NCBI RefSeq assembly: GCF_025567365.1 | Contig: NZ_JAOQJG010000005.1 | Coordinates: forward strand, 186,001 to 250,000 | Length of the DNA: 64,000 bases | Source of the DNA: Anaerostipes amylophilus | GTDB lineage: Bacteria > Bacillota > Clostridia > Lachnospirales > Lachnospiraceae | Direction: 5' to 3' | Shown: positions 6,323 through 13,359 of the stretch, piece by piece | Layout: every line of letters begins with the position of its first letter | How positions within the stretch are numbered: the first letter of the stretch is position 1 | Program-made: the position numbers and the translations under genes | Notes under the pieces: generated by a model | What the model saw: the letters and a program-made list of their open reading frames with translations, nothing else | What the model was told of the DNA's origin: nothing | Database searches by the model: none

Positions 6323-7501
6323 ATGCAAACTTTAACAGAAAAAAAATTTTTAGAGGAATTTTATAATACAAAAGGTCACAACTGGCGAAAGGATAAAACC
6401 TCTGGAAGATATCTTGTATATGTTTATGATGAAGCATATAAAAATCATCGTAAACTACTATCTAAACCAACTAAACAAGCATTAGATAAAGCAGTAATTA
6501 AACATTACCATGCAAATGAATCTACCTTTGAAGATTTATATTTTGATTATTACTCATTAAGATTTGGAACAGAAAGCAATTCAACTCGTGACAGGTGGGA
6601 TTGTACATGGAATACTTATTTTGCGAATAATCCTTTTATTCAAAAACCAATAAGTCAATATTCTTTAGGCGACATTGAAGATTTTGTTTACCCTATCGTA
6701 AATAAAAAAATGACTCGTAAGCAGACTCAAAAAATATTGAATATCTTAAAAGAGGTATTTCATCGTTCTGTTTCCAAAGATTATCGTGTAAATAATCCGA
6801 TGACTGAATTTTCAATTCCTGACTCTTATTTTGTTCGAGAATACGATAAAGATGTTGAAGAATCTGTTTTAAATTCCTTTGAATTTAAACTTTTACAAAA
6901 GGAACTTTTTCGAGAAATTGAAGATTTTCCAAAATATTCAACTGCTTTCGCCATCTTACTGGATGCTTATACTGGTGCTCGTGCTGGCGAGGTAGTCGCA
7001 TGGAAATGGTCTGATATTTCTTTCAAGAAAGGAATTATTTCCATTCGTCGTGCGGAGAGTCGTCATTCCAAACGCAATGAGCAAGGCGAAAAAATCAAAG
7101 GTTATGATTATATCATTGGAGATGTCAAAACCAAAAATTCAAGACGTAATCTTCCATTGTCCAAAAATGCTTTGAAAGTCTTACATCTATTAAAGGATTG
7201 GCAAAAAGAACATAACATCCATACAGATTGGCTTTTTGTCAACACTGACGGTCAACGTATCACTGCCAGTATCCTTGAACAAAAGTATCGCAGATTATGG
7301 AAACGTCTTGATTTAGATTCAGGTAATGGCGGTATCCATTGTTTACGAAAGACTTTTTGTACCGAACTTGCATTAAAAGGAATGTCAATCTATGAACTAC
7401 AAAAACTGATGGGACATTCAGACATTGCCACAACGCAAAAATATTATATAAAGATTGGTATTGATAACGAAAATTCTTTACAATATCTGGAAGCTTTATA
7501 G
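6323..7501 (+). CDS. int: Tyrosine recombinase (phage-type integrase)
   Basis: The 392-residue protein has an N-terminal arm-binding region (about 1-60), a SAM-like core-binding domain (about 65-165) and a catalytic domain. Catalytic residues are visible: Arg220 in TGARAGEV, Lys in VKTKNS (269/271), His339-x-x-Arg342 in HCLRKTF, His365 in LMGHSD, and Tyr374/375 in QKYYIK. It should recombine the 20-bp att core in tRNA-Gly, 96 bp downstream. The ATG chosen lacks a clear ribosome site, and the same frame is open for 45 codons upstream without another standard start, so the N-terminus is uncertain. No excisionase gene is recognised. Confidence 0.9.
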   Translation: MQTLTEKKFLEEFYNTKGHNWRKDKTSGRYLVYVYDEAYKNHRKLLSKPTKQALDKAVIKHYHANESTFEDLYFDYYSLRFGTESNSTRDRWDCTWNTYFANNPFIQKPISQYSLGDIEDFVYPIVNKKMTRKQTQKILNILKEVFHRSVSKDYRVNNPMTEFSIPDSYFVREYDKDVEESVLNSFEFKLLQKELFREIEDFPKYSTAFAILLDAYTGARAGEVVAWKWSDISFKKGIISIRRAESRHSKRNEQGEKIKGYDYIIGDVKTKNSRRNLPLSKNALKVLHLLKDWQKEHNIHTDWLFVNTDGQRITASILEQKYRRLWKRLDLDSGNGGIHCLRKTFCTELALKGMSIYELQKLMGHSDIATTQKYYIKIGIDNENSLQYLEAL

Positions 7502-7503
7502 AG

Positions 7504-7528
7504 TTTATGCAAATTTATGCAAAATCGC
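7504..7528. repeat. Arm-type repeats next to the right att site
   Basis: Two tandem copies of TTTATGCAAA, ending in AAAATCGC, begin three bases after the integrase stop codon. They share the repeat unit with 852-872 at the other end, the expected placement of integrase arm sites. Confidence 0.5.
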
Positions 7529-7545
7529 AAGAAAACATAGAAATG

Positions 7546-7583
7546 AAAAAATCCCGAAACCCGCATAAATGCGTGGTTTCGAG
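7546..7583 (-). terminator. Element-supplied terminator for tRNA-Gly
   Basis: On the minus strand, directly after the tRNA, the stem CTCGAAACC-CGCAT pairs with ATGCG-GGTTTCGGG and is followed by six T. It replaces the native terminator at 723-763 that the insertion moved away. Confidence 0.75.
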
Positions 7584-7596
7584 ACTTTTAACCGAA

Positions 7597-7616
7597 AGCG
7601 ATAGACGGGGCTCGAA
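7597..7616. repeat. Right attachment site within tRNA-Gly
   Basis: This 20-bp sequence is identical to 776-795 and comprises the T loop, the 3' T-stem and acceptor strands and the discriminator of tRNA-Gly. Insertion therefore leaves an intact tRNA on the integrase side. Confidence 0.85.
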
Positions 7617-7669
7617 CCCGCGGTCTCGACCTTGGCAAGGTCGCGCGTTACCAACTACGCCACTATCGC
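7597..7669 (-). tRNA. tRNA-Gly (anticodon GCC)
   Basis: The minus strand folds as a tRNA. The 7-bp acceptor stem is GCGATAG/CTATCGC, the anticodon stem is CGACC/GGTCG around the loop TTGCCAA, and the T arm contains GGTTCGAGCC. The anticodon GCC reads glycine codons GGC and GGT. The discriminator is U and CCA is not encoded. It is the integration target of the element at 776-7616. Confidence 0.93.
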
Positions 7670-7781
7670 ATATTTATTTTTTCGGAACAGATAATATATT
7701 ATCGTATTTATCCTTTCTTGTCAACATCTATTTTTATTTTATTGTCATAATTCATCCACTATAGTAAAATAAAACTAACAT

Positions 7782-7979
7782 ATATCCATCGTTGGTGGAG
7801 AATTAAAATCCTATACGAAAATGATGAATGAAGCCAGAGATCTTGCAACTGATCGAATGATCGAAGATGCTCAAAATATGGGAGCTGATGCTGTTATTAA
7901 TGTCAGGTATTCTTCTTCCGCAGTTATGCAGGGTGCAGCTGAGATCATTGTTTATGGAACAGCTGTAAAATTCTTATAA
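7782..7979 (+). pseudogene. C-terminal fragment of a UPF0145/YbjQ-family gene
   Basis: The frame encodes SIVGGELKSYTKMMNEARDL and later MGADAVINVRYSSSAVMQGA, then EIIVYGTAVKFL and a stop. This is the second half of the small YbjQ/UPF0145 (heavy-metal-binding-like) family. The first 40 or so residues, including the start and ribosome site, are absent, so it is a truncated remnant. It lies just outside the tRNA-Gly integration site, where past insertions may have removed the 5' part. Confidence 0.75.
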
Positions 7980-7985
7980 ACTAAC

Positions 7986-8036
7986 AAAAAGGTACTGAAT
8001 TCCTCTTCTGTCTAAATTGGAATTCAATACCTTTTT
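7986..8036. terminator. Bidirectional terminator
   Basis: AAAAAGGTACTGAATTCC pairs with GGAATTCAATACCTTTTT around a 15-base loop. It lies between the UPF0145 remnant (plus) and the end of fucO (minus) and can stop both. Confidence 0.75.
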
Positions 8037-8056
8037 ATTTATTTTCTCTCTATAAA

Positions 8057-9205
8057 TTATAATAAAGATTTATATAATCCAATAATATCTTCTACACTTG
8101 CATCTTTAGGATTTCCTGGTGCGCATGCATCTGCATAAGCTGATTCTGCTAAGAACTGTAAATCTTCTTCTTTTACAATTTCTTTTAAGTCTGCTGGTAT
8201 TCCGACATCTGCTGATAATTTCTTAACCGCATCAACCGCTGCTTTTCTGTATTCTTCCTGTGTCATATCTTCGACACCTTCAACACCCATTGCTTTTGCG
8301 ATATATTTGTATTTGTCTCCTGTTGCATCTGCATTGTATTCCATAACTGTTGGAAGTAAGATTGCATTAGCTACTCCATGAGGTGTGTCATAAACTGCAC
8401 CTAATGCGTGAGCCATAGAATGTACAATTCCAAGTCCTACGTTTGAGAATCCCATTCCTGCAATGTACTGTCCCATTGCCATTCCTTCTCTTCCTTCTGG
8501 TGTATTTTCAACTGCTCCTCTTAAGTTCTCAGAGATCAGTTCGATCGCTTTGATATGGAACATATCTGTCATTTCCCATGCTGCTTTTGTTGTGTATCCT
8601 TCGATCGCATGTGTTAATGCATCCATACCTGTTGCTGCTGTTAATCCTTTTGGCATAGAAGACATCATTTCTGGGTCGATCACTGCGATAACTGGAATGT
8701 CATGTGGATCTACGCATACGAATTTACGTTTCTTTTCTACATCTGTGATTACGTAGTTGATCGTTACTTCAGCTGCTGTTCCGGCTGTTGTTGGTACTGC
8801 GATGATTGGTACACAAGGCTTCTTAGTATCTGCAACTCCCTCCAAGCTTCTTACATCTTCAAATTCTGGATTGTTGATGATGATTCCGATAGCTTTTGCT
8901 GTATCCATGGAAGATCCACCACCGATTGCGATCAGATAGTCAGCTTCTGCTGCCTTAAATGCTGCAACTCCTGTCTGTACATTTTCGATCGTTGGGTTTG
9001 GTTTGATCTGTGAATATACTTCATAAGCAAGTCCTGCGTTATCTAAGACATCTGTTACTTTCTTTGTAACTCCGAATTTTACAAGATCTGGATCAGAACA
9101 GACAAACGCTTTTTTGAATCCACGTTTTGTTGCTTCTGTTGCGATTTCCTGAATTGCTCCTGCTCCGTGATATGATGTTTCATTTAATACGATACGATTT
9201 ACCAT
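8057..9205 (-). CDS. fucO: Iron-containing alcohol dehydrogenase, lactaldehyde reductase (FucO) type
   Basis: Of 382 residues, the usual FucO length. The start was taken at 9205 (MVNRIVLNETSYHG, the FucO N-terminal signature), with GGAG nine bases upstream, rather than the TTG at 9232. It has the NAD-binding loop GGGSSMDTAKAIG, and the metal ligands lie in MDALTH (Asp, His), HSMAH (His) and PHGVAN (His). FucO reduces lactaldehyde to 1,2-propanediol during fucose or rhamnose fermentation. The preference for lactaldehyde over other aldehydes or diols is inferred from overall similarity. A TetR-family gene lies upstream on the same strand and probably controls it. Confidence 0.85.
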   Translation of the reverse strand: MVNRIVLNETSYHGAGAIQEIATEATKRGFKKAFVCSDPDLVKFGVTKKVTDVLDNAGLAYEVYSQIKPNPTIENVQTGVAAFKAAEADYLIAIGGGSSMDTAKAIGIIINNPEFEDVRSLEGVADTKKPCVPIIAVPTTAGTAAEVTINYVITDVEKKRKFVCVDPHDIPVIAVIDPEMMSSMPKGLTAATGMDALTHAIEGYTTKAAWEMTDMFHIKAIELISENLRGAVENTPEGREGMAMGQYIAGMGFSNVGLGIVHSMAHALGAVYDTPHGVANAILLPTVMEYNADATGDKYKYIAKAMGVEGVEDMTQEEYRKAAVDAVKKLSADVGIPADLKEIVKEEDLQFLAESAYADACAPGNPKDASVEDIIGLYKSLL

Positions 9206-9248
9206 TTTGTACACTCCTTTTTTCCTTGACAATTTTTTAACTATCTTT

Positions 9249-9277
9249 ATTATAAAATTGTTTTTTCACGAAAACAA
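9249..9277 (-). promoter_or_regulatory. fucO promoter
   Basis: TATAAT (complement of 9249-9254) with a 17-bp spacer to TTGTTT (complement of 9272-9277), about 45 bp ahead of the fucO start. Confidence 0.65.
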
Positions 9278-9300
9278 GTTACACATTTAGCAAAATGTAA

Positions 9301-9334
9301 AAAATGTTACACATTATCAAAAGTGTAACATTTT
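9301..9334. promoter_or_regulatory. Perfect inverted repeat upstream of fucO, candidate TetR operator
   Basis: The 12-bp arms AAAATGTTACAC and GTGTAACATTTT flank a 10-bp spacer. A weaker related repeat (TTACACATTT ... AAAATGTAA) lies beside it at 9280-9298. The position is just upstream of the fucO -35, between it and the tetR stop. It could be the operator of the TetR protein or, since T-rich DNA follows on the minus strand, the tetR terminator. Confidence 0.55.
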
Positions 9335-9341
9335 CTTATCT

Positions 9342-9890
9342 TTATATATCTTTAAATAAATCATAAAGTTTCGGTGGCATCGCTTCGATCAACTGATCTG
9401 CCAGCTGTTCCGGTGACATCTTCATTCCTGTTGTCGCCCATTCTACAGTCATTGCAATCGACCCTCTGCAATACATTCTCAATAAGAATTCTAATTCCTC
9501 TGGAATTTTATCAGCGCCCTGTTTGTGAATGATATCACAATAAAACTGATAAATACACTGATAATCGTACTCCATCAGACAATTCTGACTTTCACTTGAA
9601 AATGCTGCAGCAAAAAATTGTCCTTCACCTTTGATGAATTCAAACTTCTTAATAAGACCTTCCCTCAACGTCATACTGATACCCATCTGTTTAAATGACA
9701 TCTGTGCCAACACATCAAAATACCAGTTGATCAGATCATATTTGTCTTTAAAATGTCGGTAAAAAGTGGGACGAGTTACATCACACTGATCTACAATCTG
9801 TTTGATCGTGATCTTGTCTACTGGAGTATGTACCAGTAATTCTTTCATTCCATTTGCTAATTTATATTTCATCTTCTCTGATGCATCCAT
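9342..9890 (-). CDS. TetR/AcrR-family transcriptional regulator (DhaS-like)
   Basis: The 182-residue protein has an N-terminal helix-turn-helix (about 22-50: KITIKQIVDQCDVTRPTFYR, then HFKDKYDLINWYF) and a helical ligand/dimer domain. The TRPTFYRHFKDKYDLI motif and the size resemble the TetR branch that includes DhaS, an activator of dihydroxyacetone kinase genes. It lies immediately upstream of the FucO-type dehydrogenase on the same strand with a palindrome between them, so control of that gene, as repressor or activator, is the natural inference. Confidence 0.8.
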   Translation of the reverse strand: MDASEKMKYKLANGMKELLVHTPVDKITIKQIVDQCDVTRPTFYRHFKDKYDLINWYFDVLAQMSFKQMGISMTLREGLIKKFEFIKGEGQFFAAAFSSESQNCLMEYDYQCIYQFYCDIIHKQGADKIPEELEFLLRMYCRGSIAMTVEWATTGMKMSPEQLADQLIEAMPPKLYDLFKDI

Positions 9891-9953
9891 CTTATTCCCA
9901 CCTTCTTTCGTATATGATTCTATTTTACCTTATTACTTATATTTACGAAAGAC

Positions 9954-10021
9954 AAAAAGGCGATTATCTGTTTTTTCTGCATTTTTAAAATGCATTTCTT
10001 ATCACAGATCATCGTCTTTTT
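9954..10021 (-). terminator. Terminator of the hsp20-J protein operon
   Basis: The outer arms AAAAAGGCGATtATCTG and CAGATcATCGTCTTTTT enclose a second small hairpin (TGCATTTTTAAAATGCA). It lies 25 bp after the J-protein stop on the minus strand. Confidence 0.7.
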
Positions 10022-10045
10022 ATTTATTATCAAAAAACTTCATGC

Positions 10046-11062
10046 TTAATAAGCGGCTTTTCCTCTTCCACCACATAAACTATCAAATTCTTTTAATTTA
10101 TTTTTTGCCTGCTGTGAAACATTTCTTGGAACTTGAATCTGAACTACTGCGTATTGATCTCCTTTCTGGGATGGATTCTTCATCAGTGGCATACCTTTGC
10201 CACGTAGTCTGATCTTAGATCCTGACTGAGTTCCTTCTTTGATCTTGCAAATAACATTTCCATATAATGTTTTGATCACAGCTTCTCCTCCACATACTGC
10301 GGTGCTAAACGGAACATTGATCGTTGTATACACATCATTTCCTTTTCGTTCAAATCCTGGTTTTTCACCAACGGTTACTTTCAGGAATAAATCTCCTGCT
10401 TCTCCACCGCCCATTCCTGGATTACCTTTTCCTCTTAAACGGACGCTTTTTCCAGTATCAATTCCGGCTGGAATGTGAACCTGCAGTGACTGGGTTACAC
10501 CATTTTGATCCTGCAGATGAATGACTTTATCACAGCCAGTTACTGCTTCGTCAAAGCTGATGGAAATATCGGCATGAGCATCAGAACCTTTCTGTTTAAA
10601 TGAACCACTTCTGAATCCACTGCCACCAAATCCACCAGAAGATCCAAAACCACCCTGATGGAAACTGCTTCGATGGAATCCTTTACTTCTGTTGCTACCT
10701 CCGAACATACTTCCGAAGATATCACTAAAGATATCATCACCATCTCCACCTTCAAAATGGAACTCCTGATATCCTCCATGATTTCCACCATAGTTCTGAT
10801 AATTTTTATAAAATTCAGATTCTGCACCGGTTCCGTCAAAGGCAGCATGGCCATACTGATCGTACAGTTTTCGTTTCTCTGGATCACTTAAAATATTATA
10901 GGCATCCGTCACTTCTTTGAATTTCTGTTCTGCTGTTTTATCTCCAGGATTCATATCTGGGTGATATTTTTTTGCCAGTTTACGATAAGCCTTCTTGATG
11001 GCTTTCTCATCTGCAGTTTTGCTGATTCCAAGAACTTCATATAAATCACGTTTTGCTGCCAT
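10046..11062 (-). CDS. J-domain co-chaperone without zinc finger (CbpA/DnaJ class B)
   Basis: The 338-residue protein has a J domain at 1-70 with the HPD motif at 34-36, a Gly/Phe/Ser-rich linker at about 75-160 and a C-terminal substrate-binding region at about 165-330. It lacks the four CxxCxGxG zinc repeats of classical DnaJ, so it is a class B J protein like CbpA. It should deliver clients to DnaK and stimulate its ATPase. It follows hsp20 by 79 bp, with an intergenic hairpin, under the same CIRCE-controlled promoter, which points to heat-shock holdase-to-DnaK handover. Confidence 0.88.
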   Translation of the reverse strand: MAAKRDLYEVLGISKTADEKAIKKAYRKLAKKYHPDMNPGDKTAEQKFKEVTDAYNILSDPEKRKLYDQYGHAAFDGTGAESEFYKNYQNYGGNHGGYQEFHFEGGDGDDIFSDIFGSMFGGSNRSKGFHRSSFHQGGFGSSGGFGGSGFRSGSFKQKGSDAHADISISFDEAVTGCDKVIHLQDQNGVTQSLQVHIPAGIDTGKSVRLRGKGNPGMGGGEAGDLFLKVTVGEKPGFERKGNDVYTTINVPFSTAVCGGEAVIKTLYGNVICKIKEGTQSGSKIRLRGKGMPLMKNPSQKGDQYAVVQIQVPRNVSQQAKNKLKEFDSLCGGRGKAAY

Positions 11063-11105
11063 TTTGTTTCACCTTCTTTTCCTTTCTCTCCTCAGATATA
11101 AAGAA

Positions 11106-11134
11106 TTCCCCGGGAATCTGATCATCCCGGGGAA
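11106..11134 (-). terminator. Intergenic hairpin between hsp20 and the J-protein gene
   Basis: TTCCCCGGGA and TCCCGGGGAA form a 10-bp GC-rich stem with a 9-base loop. A moderately T-rich tract follows on the minus strand, so it may be a partial terminator or an RNA stability element that sets the ratio of the two proteins. Confidence 0.5.
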
Positions 11135-11141
11135 AGTTCTT

Positions 11142-11588
11142 TTATCCTTCAATCGTGACGAATTTCTTTTCTTCCACTTTCTTCTCCGGAGCTTTCTTCG
11201 GAATATCCAGCATCAGAATACCATTCTCATATTTACCGTGGATATCTTTTTCTGTGATATCTTTGCCAACATAAAAGCTTCTGCTCATATTGCCTGCATA
11301 ACGCTCACGGCGGATGTATTTACCTTCTTTGTCTTTCTCGTCTTTATCAAGTCCTTTGGCTGCACTGATCGTTAAATAACCATCTTTCAGTTCCGCTGTA
11401 ATTTCATCTTTCTTGAATCCTGGAAGGTCGATCGCTACTTCGTAGTTACCGTCTTTTTCCTTCACATCTGTCTTCATCAGGTTCTTTGCGTGTTTACCAT
11501 ACAGTTCTTTATCAATATCTGGGAAAGAAAAATCCATCCAGTCGTCATTAAATAAGTTTCCTCCAAAAATACTAGGCATCATCATCAT
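11142..11588 (-). CDS. Small heat-shock protein, Hsp20/alpha-crystallin family
   Basis: The 148-residue protein has an alpha-crystallin domain at about 38-135. Landmarks are YEVAIDLPGFKKDEI, LTISAAKG and NGILMLDIPKK, the conserved G-x-L region near its end. It is an ATP-independent holdase that binds unfolding proteins in the cytoplasm. Four in-frame ATG codons stand together near the start (MMMMPSIFGG), with GGAGAG nearby. The gene has a long leader with a hairpin and a CIRCE operator over its promoter, so it is repressed by HrcA in the absence of stress. Confidence 0.9.
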   Translation of the reverse strand: MMMMPSIFGGNLFNDDWMDFSFPDIDKELYGKHAKNLMKTDVKEKDGNYEVAIDLPGFKKDEITAELKDGYLTISAAKGLDKDEKDKEGKYIRRERYAGNMSRSFYVGKDITEKDIHGKYENGILMLDIPKKAPEKKVEEKKFVTIEG

Positions 11589-11667
11589 AAGTCATCTCTC
11601 CTTTTTCTTTATAATAATGTTTTGGCGTGTCAGGTTTGGATTCCTGACACTTGCCTTTTATGTGAAG

Positions 11668-11690
11668 CGTATTGAGAAGTTCTCAATACG
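11668..11690 (-). other. Hairpin in the hsp20 leader
   Basis: CGTATTGAG and CTCAATACG form a perfect 9-bp stem around five bases within the roughly 170-base untranslated leader of hsp20. It could stabilise the mRNA or take part in temperature control. There is no T-tract, so it is not a terminator. Confidence 0.45.
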
Positions 11691-11761
11691 ACTTGTTGTA
11701 TCTTGTTGGGCCTTCGGTTCTTTGGCTTCTCTCTTAAGCCCTTCCCTCTTGCTCTAGTTGT

Positions 11762-11804
11762 AATATAACACCTATTATTAGCACTGTCAAGAGGTGAGTG
11801 CTAA
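11762..11804 (-). promoter_or_regulatory. CIRCE operator over the hsp20 promoter
   Basis: TTAGCACTG (11778-11786), nine bases, then GAGTGCTAA (11796-11804) is CIRCE, the HrcA operator, with one mismatch. Within it on the minus strand lie TTGACA (complement of 11785-11790), a 17-bp spacer and TATATT (complement of 11762-11767). HrcA bound here would cover the -35 box. Confidence 0.92.
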
Positions 11805-11820
11805 TTTTTTTAAAATTTTT

Positions 11821-11923
11821 TATTTCATAGGGGATTTCATCAAAATTTCCTATGAAATAAAAAATGATCGTCTAGAAAAACAGCATTAGAAAATTCTCTA
11901 GCTGTCTTTCCAGACGATCATTT
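11821..11923 (-). terminator. Terminator region after the symporter gene
   Basis: Two hairpins lie here. The larger (11862-11923) has arms AAATGATCGTCT and AGACGATCATTT and follows the symporter stop on the minus strand. The second (11821-11859) has perfect 11-bp arms TATTTCATAGG and CCTATGAAATA. They separate the symporter from the heat-shock promoter. Confidence 0.6.
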
Positions 11924-11968
11924 ATTTTTTATCATATACTGAAAAACTTCAGTTGACCAAGATACAAA

Positions 11969-13201
11969 TTATAATTTCTTAGCTAATTTAGCTTCACGTC
12001 GCTTCTCTAAATTAGAAACAATAATACTACAACTAGCATCTCCAGTAATATTAACAGTAGTACGTCCCATATCAAAAATACGGTCAACTCCTGCAACTAA
12101 CGCAATACCATCTACTGGAAGTCCTACAGATGTTAATACCATAGCCAGCATGACCATTCCAGCTCCTGGAACTCCTGCTGTTCCGATGGATGCTAAAGTT
12201 GCTGTTAAAATGACTGTTAACATCTGAGATAGCGTTAAGTTAATTCCGTAACAAGATGCAATGAAAATTGCACAAACGCCCTGATAAATGGCTGTTCCGT
12301 CCATATTGATCGTTGCTCCTAATGGAAGTACAAAAGATGCGATCTCACGATCTGATCCTAATTCTTCTACACATTCTAAGTTGATCGGAAGTGTTCCTAC
12401 AGATGATGCACTGGAAAATGCGAACATGATTGCTGGTAACATTCCTTTGAAGAACTGTAATGGACTTAATCCACCCATTGTTTTGACTGCCATAGAGTAA
12501 ACAACAACTGCATGTACAATATAGCAGATATATGCTGCTAATAATACCATTGCTAAAGATCCGATGATCATTGCTCCGTTTTCAGCGATTACTGGACATA
12601 ATAAGCAAAATACACCGATTGGTGATAATTTTAAGATCATTTCCATACATTTCATGAAGACTGCATTCAGATCGTTAAATGCTGTAACCAGACGATGGTT
12701 CTGTTCTTCTCCGATCAGGATGATTCCGAATCCAAGTAAAACCGCCATAACGATAACCTGTAACATATTGGCTTCAACCATTGGTGATACAAAGTTTGAT
12801 GGGAAGATATTTACAAGTGTATCCATTAAAGATGTTGTTTCTCCCATTTTATAAGACAAGTTTGTTGTTGCGATAACTGGGAACATTCCTTTAAAAAGGT
12901 TTCCCCCGATCAGACCGATCGTGATCGCAAATGCTGTTGTACACATATAATATACAACTGTTTTTAATCCGATAGATCCAACCTTCTTGATATCACGCAT
13001 AGAAATGATTCCACACATAATAGAGAATAATACGATTGGAACGACGATGAATTTTACAAGATTCAGGAAGATTGTTCCAAATGGTTTGATATACGTGTTT
13101 GCAAATGTTGCATGATTCTGCATCAGAAGTCCTGCTGCGATAGCTAAGACTAACGCAATGAAAATCTGCATTGCCAAAGACATTTTTTTCTTTTCTTTCA
13201 T
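11969..13201 (-). CDS. Dicarboxylate/amino acid:cation symporter (DAACS family)
   Basis: The 410-residue membrane protein has eight transmembrane helices by hydrophobicity and the family's re-entrant loops: serine-rich FAFSSASSVGTLP near 270, NMDGTAIYQG near 302 and GVPGAGMVMLAMVL near 345. It should bring glutamate, aspartate, serine/threonine or a C4-dicarboxylate into the cell with sodium or protons. The exact substrate cannot be read from these motifs. It is a single-gene unit with its own terminator. The EAL gene upstream ends at a separate terminator. Confidence 0.88.
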   Translation of the reverse strand: MKEKKKMSLAMQIFIALVLAIAAGLLMQNHATFANTYIKPFGTIFLNLVKFIVVPIVLFSIMCGIISMRDIKKVGSIGLKTVVYYMCTTAFAITIGLIGGNLFKGMFPVIATTNLSYKMGETTSLMDTLVNIFPSNFVSPMVEANMLQVIVMAVLLGFGIILIGEEQNHRLVTAFNDLNAVFMKCMEMILKLSPIGVFCLLCPVIAENGAMIIGSLAMVLLAAYICYIVHAVVVYSMAVKTMGGLSPLQFFKGMLPAIMFAFSSASSVGTLPINLECVEELGSDREIASFVLPLGATINMDGTAIYQGVCAIFIASCYGINLTLSQMLTVILTATLASIGTAGVPGAGMVMLAMVLTSVGLPVDGIALVAGVDRIFDMGRTTVNITGDASCSIIVSNLEKRREAKLAKKL

Positions 13202-13239
13202 AGTATCTCTCTTTCTAAACTCAAAAATTTAATAGGCTC

Positions 13240-13278
13240 AAAAATAAGGCACTGCTCCATTGCAATGCCTTATTTTTT
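13240..13278 (-). terminator. Terminator of the EAL-protein gene
   Basis: AAAATAAGGCA and TGCCTTATTTT form an 11-bp stem, with a T-rich minus-strand tail, 80 bp after the EAL gene stop. Confidence 0.75.
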
Positions 13279-13359
13279 GCATTTTTCCTTGATGATTTTA
13301 TCATAATCATCTTGTGAAATCAATATATTTATACTTGGAAAGCATGATAAAACTTCTTT

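Larger units (their letters stand above)
776..7616. mobile_element. tRNA-Gly-integrated element with CRESS-type Rep, FtsK-like translocase and tyrosine integrase
   Basis: The limits are two perfect 20-bp direct repeats (776-795, 7597-7616) equal to the 3' end of the tRNA-Gly gene, giving a unit of 6821 bp. Replication and transfer genes run on the plus strand: small gene, origin hairpin, Rep, translocase, integrase. The cargo runs on the minus strand at the other end. There is no type IV secretion set and no relaxase other than the HUH Rep, so the element could at most replicate as an excised circle or be mobilised by others. Its plan resembles integrated pCRESS plasmids described in Firmicutes and, more loosely, Tn916-type elements (a translocase beside a rolling-circle enzyme). 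The composition is more AT-rich than the core genes downstream. Confidence 0.85.

Noticed and set aside
7507..7764. 85-residue ORF across the tRNA
   Set aside because: It runs through the arm repeats, terminator and tRNA-Gly, and has no ribosome site, so it is a chance frame.
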